Shown: positions 45,711 to 55,434, numbered from the stretch's first letter. The stretch: DNA of 64,000 nt from Alphaproteobacteria bacterium (GCA_016783965.1 JADHVO010000001.1:496001-560000), one strand, 5' to 3'. Translations and numbers: made by a program. Notes: generated by a model from the sequence alone, not told the origin.

Positions 45711-47714
45711 TCAGCGGGTGTATTCCTGCAACACCGGCCCCAGGGCGGCCTCGAGCGGGCCCAGCCATGGCGCGAAGTTCTGCCACTGGTCGACGCCATC
45801 GCGGAAGATCGGCTGGCGCACCTGTTCTGAGCTCGCCGTGCGCACGGCGCGGTCGTTCTGGTAAAATTGCAGGCACTTCGCCTCGAACGGCAGGCCGCAA
45901 TAGTCGAGCAGGCGGCGCACCTCGCTCTCCGGATCGTCCACCATCCGCTCGTAAAGCACGCGATGCACCCGCCCCGGAAGCACATCGTCGAAGTGGCGCA
46001 TGAGTGAAACGTAATCCGCGTAATATCGGCCGACGTCGCCGAGGTCATAGCTGAAGGCTTGGCCCCGCGCGAAGTGCTGCTTGTAGGCCGAGAAGCAGCA
46101 GCCCATCGGATGGCGCCGCGCATCGACGATCCTCGAATTCGGCAGGATAAGGTGGATCAATCCGGTGTGCGCGAAATTGTTCGGCATCTTGTCGATGAAG
46201 AACGGCCGCCCGAGCTTGCGCTGGATGCGGGTGCGGTCGAGATACTCCTGCCCCAGCGCGTGCAGGTCGTCGCGTGAAAGCTCCACGAGATTCTCCGGAT
46301 AGGCCGATGCCTGCGCGCGCGTGCGGCGGCCGGAGAGACGCCGCGCGATGGCGATGACGTCCGGTAACTCCATCGTGCCCTCGACCTGACTGTGCGTCGC
46401 GAGGATTTGCTCGAGCAGAGTCGAACCGGCCCGCGGCAGGCCGACGATGAAGATCGGGTCGGGCGCCGGATTGCCCCAGCCTTCACGGGCCGAGAAGAAC
46501 GCACGCGTGAACGTCGCCTTCGAGCGGCGCACATGATCGGACGTTTCTTCCGGATCGTACACGACCGATGCGCGGCGGAGCTTGTTGCCGGCGGCGTAGT
46601 GCGCGAACGCGGCGGCGTAGTCACGCGCATCCTCCATCGCCTTGCCGAGTGCGAAGTCCAGATGATAGCGGTCTTCGGCGCCGAGATCGGCGCGCGCAAG
46701 ACCCGCGCGCATGATGGCGACGTCTTCCGGTGTGAAGCGCACGGTCTTGAGGTTCGCGAGGCTCCACCACGCCTCGCCCAGCGTCGGCAGCAACGTCACC
46801 GCCCTGCGGTACGCCGCGACCGAATCCGCCTGCCGTCCCACCGCCTTCAGCGCGTGGCCGTAGCTCATCCAGCTCTTGGGCTGTCTCGGAAACGCCTTCA
46901 GCACGCCTTCGTATTCGCTGATGGCGCGGTCGTATTCGCCGATCTGGCCATACGCCGCGCCTTTCAGCGCGCGATAGGCGGGATTGCCCGGATCGCCGCG
47001 CTGGAGAGTCTCTATCTGGGCGATGGCTTCTTCAGACTTGTTCTGGCGGTGCAGGACGATCGCAAGGTTGTGCCGCGCCACGGTGAAGCCCGGCGCCAGC
47101 TCCAGGCAGAGCGCGAGCAGCACCTCCGCGTCGCCGTAGCGCCCCAGCCGCGCGCCGATCTCTGCCAGCATGCGCAGCGCGGCAACATTGTCGGGATGCG
47201 CCCGCAGATATTCGCGCAGCAGCCGCTCGCCCACCGCCAGCTTGTTGTCGAGCAGCGCCTGCGCCGCCGCGATCAGCGCCGGGTCCTTCGCGGCGATGCG
47301 CATCTGCTGCGCCGCCGCCCGGCCCGCGGCCACGTCATTGCCGTTGGCGAGCTGCTGTTCGGAAAGCGACGCCCATGCGTCCGCGAAGTCAGGCTTCAGC
47401 CGCGTCGCCGTGATCAGCGCGTCGATGGCCGTATCGGTCTCGCTCAGCGCCGCCCGCGCCAGTCCCAACTCGAACCACACCGCGGGCGCCTTCGGCTGCT
47501 CCGCCGCCAGCGGTTCGAGCACGTCCCGCGCCGCTGTTGCGTCGCCCATCCGGCGCGCCGCCATGCCGAGATAGAGCCGCGCCTGCGGCTGCCCCGGTAC
47601 GACGTCGAGAATGGCCCGCGCCTGCTCCCCCGCCTTCGCGGGATCGGCCGCCATCAGCCGCGACGCCTGCGCCAACGCCTGCGCGACCGTGCCTTGTGCT
47701 TCGGCTGAGCTCAT
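45711..47714 (-). CDS. TPR-sulfotransferase
   Basis: 667 residues. The N-terminal 420 residues are tetratricopeptide repeats. The C-terminal domain (about 425-667) is a sulfotransferase with the PAPS 5'-phosphosulfate loop FIVGLPRAGSTLLEQIL and the later 3'-phosphate region RIVDARRHPMGCCFSAYKQ. This fusion is common in alphaproteobacteria, where targets are mostly unknown. I use the ATG at 47714 (MSSAEAQ). A second gene of the same architecture lies at 61447-62982. Both keep the sulfotransferase core. Confidence 0.92.
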   Translation of the reverse strand: MSSAEAQGTVAQALAQASRLMAADPAKAGEQARAILDVVPGQPQARLYLGMAARRMGDATAARDVLEPLAAEQPKAPAVWFELGLARAALSETDTAIDALITATRLKPDFADAWASLSEQQLANGNDVAAGRAAAQQMRIAAKDPALIAAAQALLDNKLAVGERLLREYLRAHPDNVAALRMLAEIGARLGRYGDAEVLLALCLELAPGFTVARHNLAIVLHRQNKSEEAIAQIETLQRGDPGNPAYRALKGAAYGQIGEYDRAISEYEGVLKAFPRQPKSWMSYGHALKAVGRQADSVAAYRRAVTLLPTLGEAWWSLANLKTVRFTPEDVAIMRAGLARADLGAEDRYHLDFALGKAMEDARDYAAAFAHYAAGNKLRRASVVYDPEETSDHVRRSKATFTRAFFSAREGWGNPAPDPIFIVGLPRAGSTLLEQILATHSQVEGTMELPDVIAIARRLSGRRTRAQASAYPENLVELSRDDLHALGQEYLDRTRIQRKLGRPFFIDKMPNNFAHTGLIHLILPNSRIVDARRHPMGCCFSAYKQHFARGQAFSYDLGDVGRYYADYVSLMRHFDDVLPGRVHRVLYERMVDDPESEVRRLLDYCGLPFEAKCLQFYQNDRAVRTASSEQVRQPIFRDGVDQWQNFAPWLGPLEAALGPVLQEYTR

Positions 47715-47765
47715 GCAGGGCACTGAAAGGTTTGCGGCCCGGTGCTGTCAACCGTCACACGCGCC

Positions 47766-48935
47766 TCAGGGGGCGGTGATTGCCGCTTCCAGCTTCTCCA
47801 CGAACGCGGCCTTCTGCGCGTCGTCGATCCAGCGCACCACCGCGACCACGTCGTGCTGGTAGTCGATGAACACGATGTTATCGCCGTTGCCGATGAAGGC
47901 GACGCTGTCCTCGCGCGCCGCGGGGAACAACTTTTGCCCCGTGTTCAGGAACCAGTTCATGTAGCCGTAGCCGGGGTTTGCGCCGGTCGGCGTTTTCGCC
48001 ATCCTGATCCATACGTCCGACAGGATCTGGCGGTCGCCCCACTTACCGCTGCGCAGGCCGAGCAGCCCCATCCGCGCCAGGTCGCGGGCCGAGATGAACA
48101 TGCCACCGCCCCAATGGCCGCCACCCGGCACCGCATGGATGCGCCGCCTGCCGATCACCACCCAGGAATTGTCGTAACCCTCCCAGTGCCACGTGCCGGA
48201 CGCACCGATTGGCCCCATCACATACTGGCGCAGTACGTCCGGCAGCGGGCGCTTCCACACATAATTCAGCGCCAGCGAGAACGCATTCACCCGCACGTCC
48301 GAATATTTCCACTGCGTGCCAACCGGCGGCGGCCCTGCGGCCCATTCGTCCCACGGGTGCGCACCCGGCCGGTCCGCCCACCATGGCTTGCCCCACATCG
48401 TGCCGGCCCAGCCGCTGGTCTGCCGCAGCATCTGGTCCCAGGTAATCGGCTGATTGTGCGGCAGCGTGAAGTCGGGTGTCGGCTTCACATAGTCGATCAC
48501 GCGGTCGTTCACGTCGCGGATCAGGTGCCGATCGAACGCGAGTCCCGCAATCGCAGAAAGAAATGTCTTGGTCACCGAATGCGTCATGTCGACCGCATCG
48601 ACATCGCCCCAGCTCGCGACGATGTAGCCGTGGCGCAGGATGATGCCGTTCGCCGGCACATGCGGTTTCAGCGGCCCGATCGGATCGGAATACGGCCCCG
48701 CGAATTGCAGCGGGATCACGGTGCGCAGATCGCGCGAAGCTTCCAGGCTGGCGCCGGGCGGAAAGCGCGTTTCGCTCGCCACCGCGAAATCGATTGCGAT
48801 TTGCAGCTTTGCCGGATCGAAGCCTTCACTCGCCGGCGTGTGCGTCGCCCACGACCCCTTCGGCGGCACGTAATCCGCCGCCTGCGCCGCGCTCACGCAC
48901 AACGCCAACCCCACAACCGCCGAAAGAATCTTCAT
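47766..48935 (-). CDS. Secreted serine hydrolase of the beta-lactamase/penicillin-binding family
   Basis: 389 residues with a signal peptide (MKILSAVVGLALCVSAAQA). The SxxK active-site motif is S120-V-T-K123, with KYSDVRVN as the second (YxN-like) motif and GGGMFISARDLARMG further on. This places it with class C beta-lactamase-like esterases, peptidases and DD-peptidases. A true beta-lactamase role is not implied. I start it at the ATG at 48935; the open frame upstream overlaps the GFA gene and is a shadow. It follows the GFA gene by 32 bases. Confidence 0.9.
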   Translation of the reverse strand: MKILSAVVGLALCVSAAQAADYVPPKGSWATHTPASEGFDPAKLQIAIDFAVASETRFPPGASLEASRDLRTVIPLQFAGPYSDPIGPLKPHVPANGIILRHGYIVASWGDVDAVDMTHSVTKTFLSAIAGLAFDRHLIRDVNDRVIDYVKPTPDFTLPHNQPITWDQMLRQTSGWAGTMWGKPWWADRPGAHPWDEWAAGPPPVGTQWKYSDVRVNAFSLALNYVWKRPLPDVLRQYVMGPIGASGTWHWEGYDNSWVVIGRRRIHAVPGGGHWGGGMFISARDLARMGLLGLRSGKWGDRQILSDVWIRMAKTPTGANPGYGYMNWFLNTGQKLFPAAREDSVAFIGNGDNIVFIDYQHDVVAVVRWIDDAQKAAFVEKLEAAITAP

Positions 48936-48967
48936 CGCGCCAGTCTCGCGAACCGGCGTGGGCAGCG

Positions 48968-49462
48968 TCAATCCAGCCAGAGCCCGCGGGCCCTGTGCCA
49001 TTCCTCGATGGACTGTTTCGGATAGAGCTGGAATTTCCTGTCCCCCGGCCCGATATCCGGCACCACCCACGGCGCCTTGTATTTCAGCATCAGGTGCACC
49101 TTGCTCGGCGGCTTGGGCAACGGTGTGTCGATGCACGATGCGAAGGGATGCGTCAGGTCCGGCCAATCGGGCTCGTAGACCCACAGCGGCGTGCCGCACT
49201 TGCCGCAGAACCGCCGCTCGCACGTCGAGACATGACAGCGACCGTCCTCGTCGCGGATTTCCGCGTGGAACATGCGAATGGCGCGGCTGCCCTTCGCCTT
49301 CAGCGTGCGCTTGTCGCCGATGAGGTTGATCGCGAATCCGCCGCCGCCATCGGTCTTGCGGCAGATCGAGCAATAGCAGAGCTGGTACGGATACGGCCCC
49401 GAGCTTTCGACCGTGAACGACACGGCGCCGCAGCGGCACGATCCTTCCAGCGTCTTGGGCAC
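48968..49462 (-). CDS. GFA family zinc protein (glutathione-dependent formaldehyde-activating type)
   Basis: 164 residues with the three cysteine motifs of the GFA fold: SCRCGAV, CYCSICRKT and CGKCGTPLW. The founding member helps formaldehyde react with glutathione, but most homologues bind other compounds. The start is taken as the GTG at 49462, directly after the GST stop, preceded by an AGAGGGG-type site. An ATG start lies 39 codons earlier but overlaps GST. Its position after a glutathione transferase gene supports a glutathione-linked detoxification role. Confidence 0.88.
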   Translation of the reverse strand: MPKTLEGSCRCGAVSFTVESSGPYPYQLCYCSICRKTDGGGGFAINLIGDKRTLKAKGSRAIRMFHAEIRDEDGRCHVSTCERRFCGKCGTPLWVYEPDWPDLTHPFASCIDTPLPKPPSKVHLMLKYKAPWVVPDIGPGDRKFQLYPKQSIEEWHRARGLWLD

Positions 49463-49464
49463 GA

Positions 49465-50067
49465 TCAGGCCAGCCCCTCTGCCTTCATTGCATTCTTCAC
49501 GGCCTCGCGCTTCGCCACCGCGTCCTTGAACCTCGCAAGATGCGCGAACCGGGAGATGTCGATCCCAACCTCGTCGCACCAGGTCAGCATCACGAAAAGG
49601 TAGGCGTCCGCTACGCTGAACGCCGCGCCCATCAGATACGGATGCGTCGCCAGCTTGTCGTCGACGAATTTAAGGCGCCTGGTGATGTCCTCTTTCGCCT
49701 TGGCCTTCGCATCGTCGCCGCCGCCCTTGAACAGCGGCGCGAACGCCTTGTGCAGTTCGCCTGTGATGTAGCCGAGCCATTCCTGCAACCGATAGCGGTC
49801 GGATGAATCCGGCGGCGGAGTCAGCCCGTCTTCAGGCTCACGGTCGCCGAGGTATTGCAGGATCGCGACGTTCTCCGTGAGCACCTTGCCGTCGTCCAGC
49901 TTCAGCGCCGGCACATAGCCCTTGGGATTGATCGCGAAATAATCGGCCCCTGTCTCGGTCCGGTGCGTCTTGAGGTCGACGCTTTCCAGCACGACGTTGA
50001 GACCTTCCTCTTCGGCCACGATGTGCGACGCGAGCGAGCACGCACCGGGTGAATAGTAGAGCTTCAT
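49465..50067 (-). CDS. Glutathione S-transferase (beta-like)
   Basis: 200 residues. The N-terminal thioredoxin-like domain starts MKLYYSPGACSLASHI, with Cys10 in the position typical of bacterial beta-class GSTs, and contains the NPKGYVPAL cis-Pro loop and LTENVAILQYL. The helical C-terminal domain has FSVADAYLFVML. It probably conjugates or reduces toxic compounds with glutathione. The ATG overlaps the stop of the small basic protein gene as ATGA. Confidence 0.92.
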   Translation of the reverse strand: MKLYYSPGACSLASHIVAEEEGLNVVLESVDLKTHRTETGADYFAINPKGYVPALKLDDGKVLTENVAILQYLGDREPEDGLTPPPDSSDRYRLQEWLGYITGELHKAFAPLFKGGGDDAKAKAKEDITRRLKFVDDKLATHPYLMGAAFSVADAYLFVMLTWCDEVGIDISRFAHLARFKDAVAKREAVKNAMKAEGLA

Positions 50068-50285
50068 GACGACGTTTTCCTTCTGCCGCCGCTGCGGCCC
50101 GTCGCCTTCTTCGGGACCTTCTTGCCTTCCTTGCGGGCTTCGGAAAGTCCGATGGCGATCGCCTGCTGGCGGCTCTTCACCTTGCCGCCCCTGCCGCCTC
50201 TGCCGCTCTTCAGCGTGCCCTTGTTGAACTTCTTCATCTCGCGCTCGACATCCTCGCCGGCGCTCTTCGCGTACTTCCTGGCCAT
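50064..50285 (-). CDS. DUF6496-like small basic protein
   Basis: 73 residues, strongly basic. The text MKKFNKGTLKSGRGG and VKSRQQAIAIGLSEARKEGKK matches the DUF6496 pattern, small proteins of unknown function that often contain KQAIAIALSEA. The C-terminus is a Lys/Arg/Gly tail that could bind nucleic acid (inference). It is the first gene of a probable four-gene unit with GST, GFA protein and the serine hydrolase. An in-frame stop directly overlaps the GST start. Confidence 0.82.
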   Translation of the reverse strand: MARKYAKSAGEDVEREMKKFNKGTLKSGRGGRGGKVKSRQQAIAIGLSEARKEGKKVPKKATGRSGGRRKTSS

Positions 50286-50469
50286 GGGTCCTTCCTAAAG
50301 TTCCATTTCTGCCCTTTGTTTCAAACGTTCCTTGCGCGTGTTGGTGCCATCCGCCGGCGCCAATGGTCCGTCCCCGGCCAATCACGCACAGTTGCGCACC
50401 GCCCGCCCCTCGCAATCGGTTCGTCCTTCGCTAAGGTGCGCCCGCATTCCTCGAGTCCCAGGGCCCCTC

Positions 50470-51891
50470 ATGACCGACGTCAGCCAGGCGATCGCCGAAC
50501 GGCGCGACCGCGCCTTCCTGGGCCATCCGGTGGGTCTCGGCTGGCTGGGCGGGACGGAGTTCTGGGAACGCTTCTCCTACTACGGCATGCAGGCGCTTCT
50601 GGTGCTGTACATGGTGCACCAGCTGTTCACGCCGCAGCACATTGGTCACGTCCTCGGGTTCGACCCATTCCAGCGCTTCGTCGCGATGATCTATGGCCCG
50701 GCCACGGGTCAGGCGCTGGCCTCGCACATCTTCGGCCTCTACACCTCGCTGGTGTACCTCACACCCATCGGCGGAGGGCTGATCGCGGACCGCTGGCTGG
50801 GCCGCACCGCCTCCATCACCATGGGCGCAATCCTGATGGCGCTCGGTCACTTCCTCATGGCCTTCGACGCGAGCTTCCTGTTCGCGCTGCTGTGCCTGCT
50901 GCTCGGCGTCGGCATGTTCAAGGGCAACATCGCGGGCCAGGTCGGCGAGCTTTACAAGCTCGACGATCCGCGCCGCGCCACCGCCTACCAGATGTTCCTG
51001 TTGACCGTGCAGGTCGCTGTGGTCGCGTCACCTCTGGTGTGCGGTACGCTGGGCGAGGTGTATGGCTGGCATTACGGCTTCGGTGCCGCCGGCATCGGCA
51101 TGCTGATCGGTCTCGTCACCTACCTGATCGGCCGCTATGCACTGCCCAAGGACACCGTAAAGAGCGACGTCGGCCAGGCGGTCGAGGCCGGACCGAAACT
51201 CCAGCAGGCCGACTGGATCAAGATCGCCGTGCTCGTCTTCCTGCTACCGGTGATGGCGATCTCGCTGGTCGGCAACCAGGAGATCTTCAATGCCTATCTC
51301 ATCTGGTCGGAAGCGAACTACCAGCTCGTGTTCTTCGGCAAGACGATGCCGATCACCTGGCTGTTGTCGTTCGACGCATTGTTCAGCGCGCTGACCATGA
51401 TCGCCTCGATGGCGTTCTGGAAATGGTGGAGCACCAGGCGGGCCGAACCCGACGAGATCACCAAGATGACCATCGGTATCACCATTGCCGCTCTGGCACC
51501 GCTGATGCTGGCGCTGGCATCCATCGTGGTGGCCCAGACGCACCAGAAGGTCGGGCTGTGGTACGCCGTCGGCTTCCACGTCATCAATGACCTCGGCTTC
51601 GCCAACGTGCTGCCGATCGGCATCGCGCTCTATTCGCGCGCCGCGCCCAAGGGCATGAGCGGCGTGATGATCGGCATCTATTACCTGCACCTGTTCATGT
51701 CGAACCTGTTCACCGGCTGGCTGGGTGGCCTTTATTCGTCGATGAGCGCACCGTCGTTCTGGTTCCTGCATGTCGCGCTGATGGTCGGCGCGGCGGCGGT
51801 GATGCTGATCGTCAAATTCGGCGCCGGCCACATCATCGCGCCCGCTTATCAGAAGGACGTGATGGAGGAAGAAGCCGCAGCCGTCGCCTGA
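50470..51891 (+). CDS. POT family peptide MFS transporter
   Basis: 473 residues with about 14 membrane segments. The N-terminal ExxERFxYYG motif is seen as EFWERFSYYGMQALLVLYM, and the second family motif region is present near LGVGMFKGNIAGQVG. POT carriers import di- and tripeptides with protons. I start it at the ATG at 50470 rather than at 50332, since the extra 46 residues are arginine/proline-rich and unlike the family. It is divergent from the DUF6496 gene and converges on zwf with a 9-base gap. Confidence 0.94.
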   Translation: MTDVSQAIAERRDRAFLGHPVGLGWLGGTEFWERFSYYGMQALLVLYMVHQLFTPQHIGHVLGFDPFQRFVAMIYGPATGQALASHIFGLYTSLVYLTPIGGGLIADRWLGRTASITMGAILMALGHFLMAFDASFLFALLCLLLGVGMFKGNIAGQVGELYKLDDPRRATAYQMFLLTVQVAVVASPLVCGTLGEVYGWHYGFGAAGIGMLIGLVTYLIGRYALPKDTVKSDVGQAVEAGPKLQQADWIKIAVLVFLLPVMAISLVGNQEIFNAYLIWSEANYQLVFFGKTMPITWLLSFDALFSALTMIASMAFWKWWSTRRAEPDEITKMTIGITIAALAPLMLALASIVVAQTHQKVGLWYAVGFHVINDLGFANVLPIGIALYSRAAPKGMSGVMIGIYYLHLFMSNLFTGWLGGLYSSMSAPSFWFLHVALMVGAAAVMLIVKFGAGHIIAPAYQKDVMEEEAAAVA

Positions 51892-51900
51892 CCGAGCGCC

Positions 51901-53400
51901 TTACACTTTCCCGTTCAGCGGCCGCCACACCCGGCCGTCGCGCGCCAGCAGGGCGTCGGCGGCTTCGGGGCCTTCCGATCCCGCTGCGTATTCCGGCAGC
52001 GTCACCTTCCCGGACTCGGCCCAGCAGTCGAGGATCGGCTGCACCACACGCCAGCCGGATTCGATGTTGTCCGCGCGCTGGAACAGCGTGGCATCGCCCA
52101 GCATGCAATCGTGCAGCAGCGTCTCGTAGCCGGTCTTCGGCTCCGCTTCGAAATAGTCGGCATAGTTGAAGGTCATGTTGACCTCGCCGAGCTTGAGGCT
52201 GGGCCCCGGCTGCTTGGCGCTCAGCTTCAGGCTCGCGCCTTCCTCCGGCTGGATATGCAGCACCAGGTCGTTGGGCGTGAGGTCGGCCGCCGGCACACCG
52301 TGGAACAGCGCCAGCGGCGCGCGCTTGAACCGGATCAGCACTTCGCTCCGCCGCTTCGCCAGCGCCTTTCCGGTGCGCAGATAGAAGGGCACGCCGGCCC
52401 AGCGCCAGTTCTCGATGCGCAGCTTCATCGCGACATACGTCTCGGTGACGGAGTTGCGCGCCACGCCCACGGACTCGCGATAGCCCGGCATCGCGCGCCC
52501 GCCCGCGCTGCCGCCGGTGTACTGCGCCCGCACCACATTGGCGCGCACTTCCTCCTTGCTGAGGTGTACCGCACGCATCGCCTTGGTCTTCTCGGTGCGC
52601 AGGTCCTCGGCGTCGAAGCAGTTGGGCGGCTCCATCGCGATCAGCGACAGAAGCTGTGCCAGGTGGTTCGGCACCATGTCGCGCAGCGCGCCAGTCGTGT
52701 CGTAGAACTTGCCGCGCGTCTCGACGCCGAGCGTCTCCGCCACCGTGATCTGCACATGGTCGATGTGGTCGCGGTTCCACAACGGCGCGAACAGCCCGTT
52801 GGCGAAACGCAGCACCATGATGTTCTGCACCGTCTCTTTGCCGAGATAGTGGTCGATCCGGTAGATCTGCTCTTCCTTGAGCACGCCGAGCAGCTCGCGG
52901 TTCAGCGCCTGCGCGGACGGCAGGTCATGGCCGAACGGCTTCTCCACGACCACGCGCCGCCAGCTGCGCTCCTCGCGCGCCAGCCCGGTTTTGCCCAGCG
53001 ATCTGACGACCGGTCCGAACATGGCCGGCGGCACGGCGAGATAGAACAGCGCGTTGCCACCCGTCCTGTGCGCCTGCTCGACCTCCTTCAACTTCGCGCC
53101 GACGTTTTCGTAGGTCTTCGCGTCGTCGAAATCGCCCTGCACATAATACATGCGCTCAGCGAGCCAGGTCTGACCCTCCGCCGTCGCGCCCTTGACGAAC
53201 CTTGCGAGAGACTCCTTCAGCTCGTCGCGAAAGGCGGCGTCGTTCTTGTCGGCACGCGCCACACCCACGATCGCGAAGCCTTCCGGCAGCAAGCCCGCTT
53301 GCTGCAGATTGTAGAACGACGGCAGCAACAGGCGCTGGGTCAGATCGCCGGCCGCGCCGAAGATCACCAGCACGCAGGGGTCGGACGGACGGTCTCCCAT
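51901..53400 (-). CDS. zwf: Glucose-6-phosphate dehydrogenase
   Basis: 499 residues, normal for Zwf. FGAAGDLTQRLLLPS is the NAD(P)-binding motif, and RIDHYLGKETVQN is the active-site signature with the substrate Lys. EKPFGHDL is also conserved. It catalyses the first step of the oxidative pentose phosphate (and Entner-Doudoroff) route. The start is the ATG at 53400, 8 bases after gnd. It follows gnd on the same strand, so the two oxidative steps are co-expressed. Confidence 0.95.
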   Translation of the reverse strand: MGDRPSDPCVLVIFGAAGDLTQRLLLPSFYNLQQAGLLPEGFAIVGVARADKNDAAFRDELKESLARFVKGATAEGQTWLAERMYYVQGDFDDAKTYENVGAKLKEVEQAHRTGGNALFYLAVPPAMFGPVVRSLGKTGLAREERSWRRVVVEKPFGHDLPSAQALNRELLGVLKEEQIYRIDHYLGKETVQNIMVLRFANGLFAPLWNRDHIDHVQITVAETLGVETRGKFYDTTGALRDMVPNHLAQLLSLIAMEPPNCFDAEDLRTEKTKAMRAVHLSKEEVRANVVRAQYTGGSAGGRAMPGYRESVGVARNSVTETYVAMKLRIENWRWAGVPFYLRTGKALAKRRSEVLIRFKRAPLALFHGVPAADLTPNDLVLHIQPEEGASLKLSAKQPGPSLKLGEVNMTFNYADYFEAEPKTGYETLLHDCMLGDATLFQRADNIESGWRVVQPILDCWAESGKVTLPEYAAGSEGPEAADALLARDGRVWRPLNGKV

Positions 53401-53408
53401 GCCCGCGG

Positions 53409-54386
53409 TCACTCGTGATGGGATTCGACGTGACCGCCGAACTCGTTGCGCATCGCAGACAACAGCTTGTCCGCCACGCCATTCTCGATGCGCGAGCGGA
53501 AGCGCGCGTACAGCGCACTGGTCAATACCGGTGCCGGCACGGCTTCGTTCACCGCCGCTTCCACGGTCCATCGCCCCTCGCCGGAATCGTCCACATACCC
53601 GCTGAACCCGGCCAGTTTCGGGTCCTTCGCCAGCGCGATCGCGGTGAGATCGAGCAGCCACGAGCCGATCACGGAGCCCCGCCGCCACACCTCCGCGATG
53701 TCCGCGAGATCGAAGTCGTACGTCTCGCTCTCGCCCGCCTGTCTGGTCGCCTTCTCCAGGATCTCGAACCCTTCGGCATAGGCCTGCATCAGCCCGTATT
53801 CGATGCCGTTGTGCACCATCTTCACGAAGCGGCCGGCGCCCGCAGGGCCGCAATGCACATAGCCCTTCTCCACGCTCGGCCGCCGACCTTCGCGTTTCGG
53901 GGTCTTCGGGATGCTGCCTTCGCCGGGGGCCAGCGCTGCGAAGATCGGATCGAGATATTCGACCGTATCCCTCGGCCCACCGATCATCAGGCAATAGCCG
54001 CGCTCGAACCCCCACACGCCGCCGGACGTGCCGCAATCGACGAAGCCGATCCCCTTGGCGCCCAGCGCCTTCGAACGCCTGATGTCGTCGCGGAAATACG
54101 CGTTGCCGCCGTCGATGACGATATCGCCGCTCTCCAGCAGGCCCGACAGCGCATCCACGGCGCCTTGCGTAATCGGTCCCTGCGGCAGCATCAGCCACAC
54201 CACGCGCGGCTTGTTCAACTTCCTGACCATGTCCGTTAGATCGTTCGCGACCACGGCACCCGCGTCCGCGAGCGCCTTGCCCGCCGCCGGGTTCTGGTCG
54301 AACACCACGCACTGGTGGCCATGCTTCATCAGCCGCCGCGCGATGTTGCCTCCCATGCGGCCCAAACCCACGACACCGATCTGCAT
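53409..54386 (-). CDS. gnd: 6-phosphogluconate dehydrogenase, short form
   Basis: 325 residues. [18 protein letters not shown] is the cofactor motif, and [19 protein letters not shown] and [23 protein letters not shown] are the substrate-binding blocks with the catalytic Lys. The protein is about 150 residues shorter than E. coli Gnd, as in the short GntZ/YqeC-type enzymes, which often prefer NAD. It converts 6-phosphogluconate to ribulose 5-phosphate. It lies 8 bases upstream of zwf in one transcript. Confidence 0.92.
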   Translation of the reverse strand: MQIGVVGLGRMGGNIARRLMKHGHQCVVFDQNPAAGKALADAGAVVANDLTDMVRKLNKPRVVWLMLPQGPITQGAVDALSGLLESGDIVIDGGNAYFRDDIRRSKALGAKGIGFVDCGTSGGVWGFERGYCLMIGGPRDTVEYLDPIFAALAPGEGSIPKTPKREGRRPSVEKGYVHCGPAGAGRFVKMVHNGIEYGLMQAYAEGFEILEKATRQAGESETYDFDLADIAEVWRRGSVIGSWLLDLTAIALAKDPKLAGFSGYVDDSGEGRWTVEAAVNEAVPAPVLTSALYARFRSRIENGVADKLLSAMRNEFGGHVESHHE

Positions 54387-54482
54387 GAAGCGAATCCTCG
54401 TCCAAATCGCGGGGATAGTACGCCCGTTCGGGAAACGTCCGCATCCCGCGGGCGTTGCGAAACCGACAAGGTTTTCGCCAGC

Positions 54483-54638
54483 CTAGAGGATCGTCTTGGC
54501 GAGCAGAAAGCCGATCAACGCCGCGACCCCGACCGACAGCAGCGGCCTCTCCTGGATGAACGCCTCGATCGTTTCGGGCGTGTCGTCCACATCGTCCAAA
54601 TCATCGATGACCGGGGCGGTATCGGTTGCATAGGTCAT
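54483..54638 (-). CDS. 51-residue membrane protein similar to the C-terminus of ElaB/YqjD (DUF883)
   Basis: Short gene found by translating the gap directly. Acidic N-terminus (VIDDLDDVDDTPETIEAFIQ) followed by ERPLLSVGVAALIGFLLAKTIL, the C-terminal anchor typical of DUF883 (ElaB/YqjD) proteins, which tether to the inner membrane and in E. coli bind ribosomes in stationary phase. It is shorter than those proteins and lacks their long coiled region. It sits between the pyrophosphatase and gnd genes on the same strand. Confidence 0.75.
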   Translation of the reverse strand: MTYATDTAPVIDDLDDVDDTPETIEAFIQERPLLSVGVAALIGFLLAKTIL

Positions 54639-54667
54639 GGTCGGCTCTCCGACAGGCTAATCGGGAT

Positions 54668-55225
54668 TTAACGATGGCGCCGCGTGCTGGTTTCCGCCCC
54701 GCGCTTCTCGGCATAGGTTTTCGCGCCGTCCACCACCGCCTTGTGCGCGGCCTCTGCCCCGCGCCAGCCGAGGAAATGCAGCTTCTTTCCGGTTCCCAGC
54801 GCCGCCGACAGGAAGAACTGCTCCAGCTGCCGCTTGAGGCGCGCGGTCAGCGCAAGGTCGTCGCGAACCTCTTCAGCGACGATCGGCTGGAACACGAGCC
54901 GGTCGTTCCGCCTGGTCTTGCCCTTCTCGGTCTGCCGCACCTCCAGCACGGCAAGTGGCCGGCACCCGATCACAGTGCCGGGAAAGGTCGCCACCTCATG
55001 CAGCACCACCGCGTCGACCGGATCGCCGTCGGGCCCGAGCGTCGAGGGAACAAAACCCCAGTCGAATGGATAGACCACGCCGTCCGGCAGCGGCCGCGAA
55101 AAGACGATGGCCTCGAGATCCGGTTCGTATTTGAGCTTCACCGCTGAGCCGCGCGGCGATTCCACCACCACATGAATCCGGCCGCCCGCTCCAAAGGTGG
55201 GCAGAGCAACAAGACTTGCGGTCAT
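54668..55225 (-). CDS. ppa: Inorganic pyrophosphatase
   Basis: 185 residues, family I pyrophosphatase. The signature DGDPVDAVVL (Asp cluster binding magnesium) is present, with VVYPFDWGFVPSTLGPDG upstream. The enzyme splits pyrophosphate and drives biosynthetic reactions. Start at the ATG at 55225; the open frame upstream is not family-like. It is the first gene of a run with the 51-residue protein, gnd and zwf, although the gaps of 29-96 bases leave co-transcription uncertain. Confidence 0.9.
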   Translation of the reverse strand: MTASLVALPTFGAGGRIHVVVESPRGSAVKLKYEPDLEAIVFSRPLPDGVVYPFDWGFVPSTLGPDGDPVDAVVLHEVATFPGTVIGCRPLAVLEVRQTEKGKTRRNDRLVFQPIVAEEVRDDLALTARLKRQLEQFFLSAALGTGKKLHFLGWRGAEAAHKAVVDGAKTYAEKRGAETSTRRHR

Positions 55226-55434
55226 GGAGATGTCCCAAAATAAATCGGCCGCGCTGCGCACCCCAGGGGGGTCGTCCGGCGGCCGATTCTTTTGCAGGTC
55301 CCGGGACGGGGGATACCCGGCCGGTGAGTGCAAAGCCCAGAACGCGACTATAGGCAATCGGTTTCACAAAAAACGCGACGTCATCAAAGGTTCACGGGGC
55401 GCAACGGGCGGGAACCTGCGGCGTTCGACTCCGC

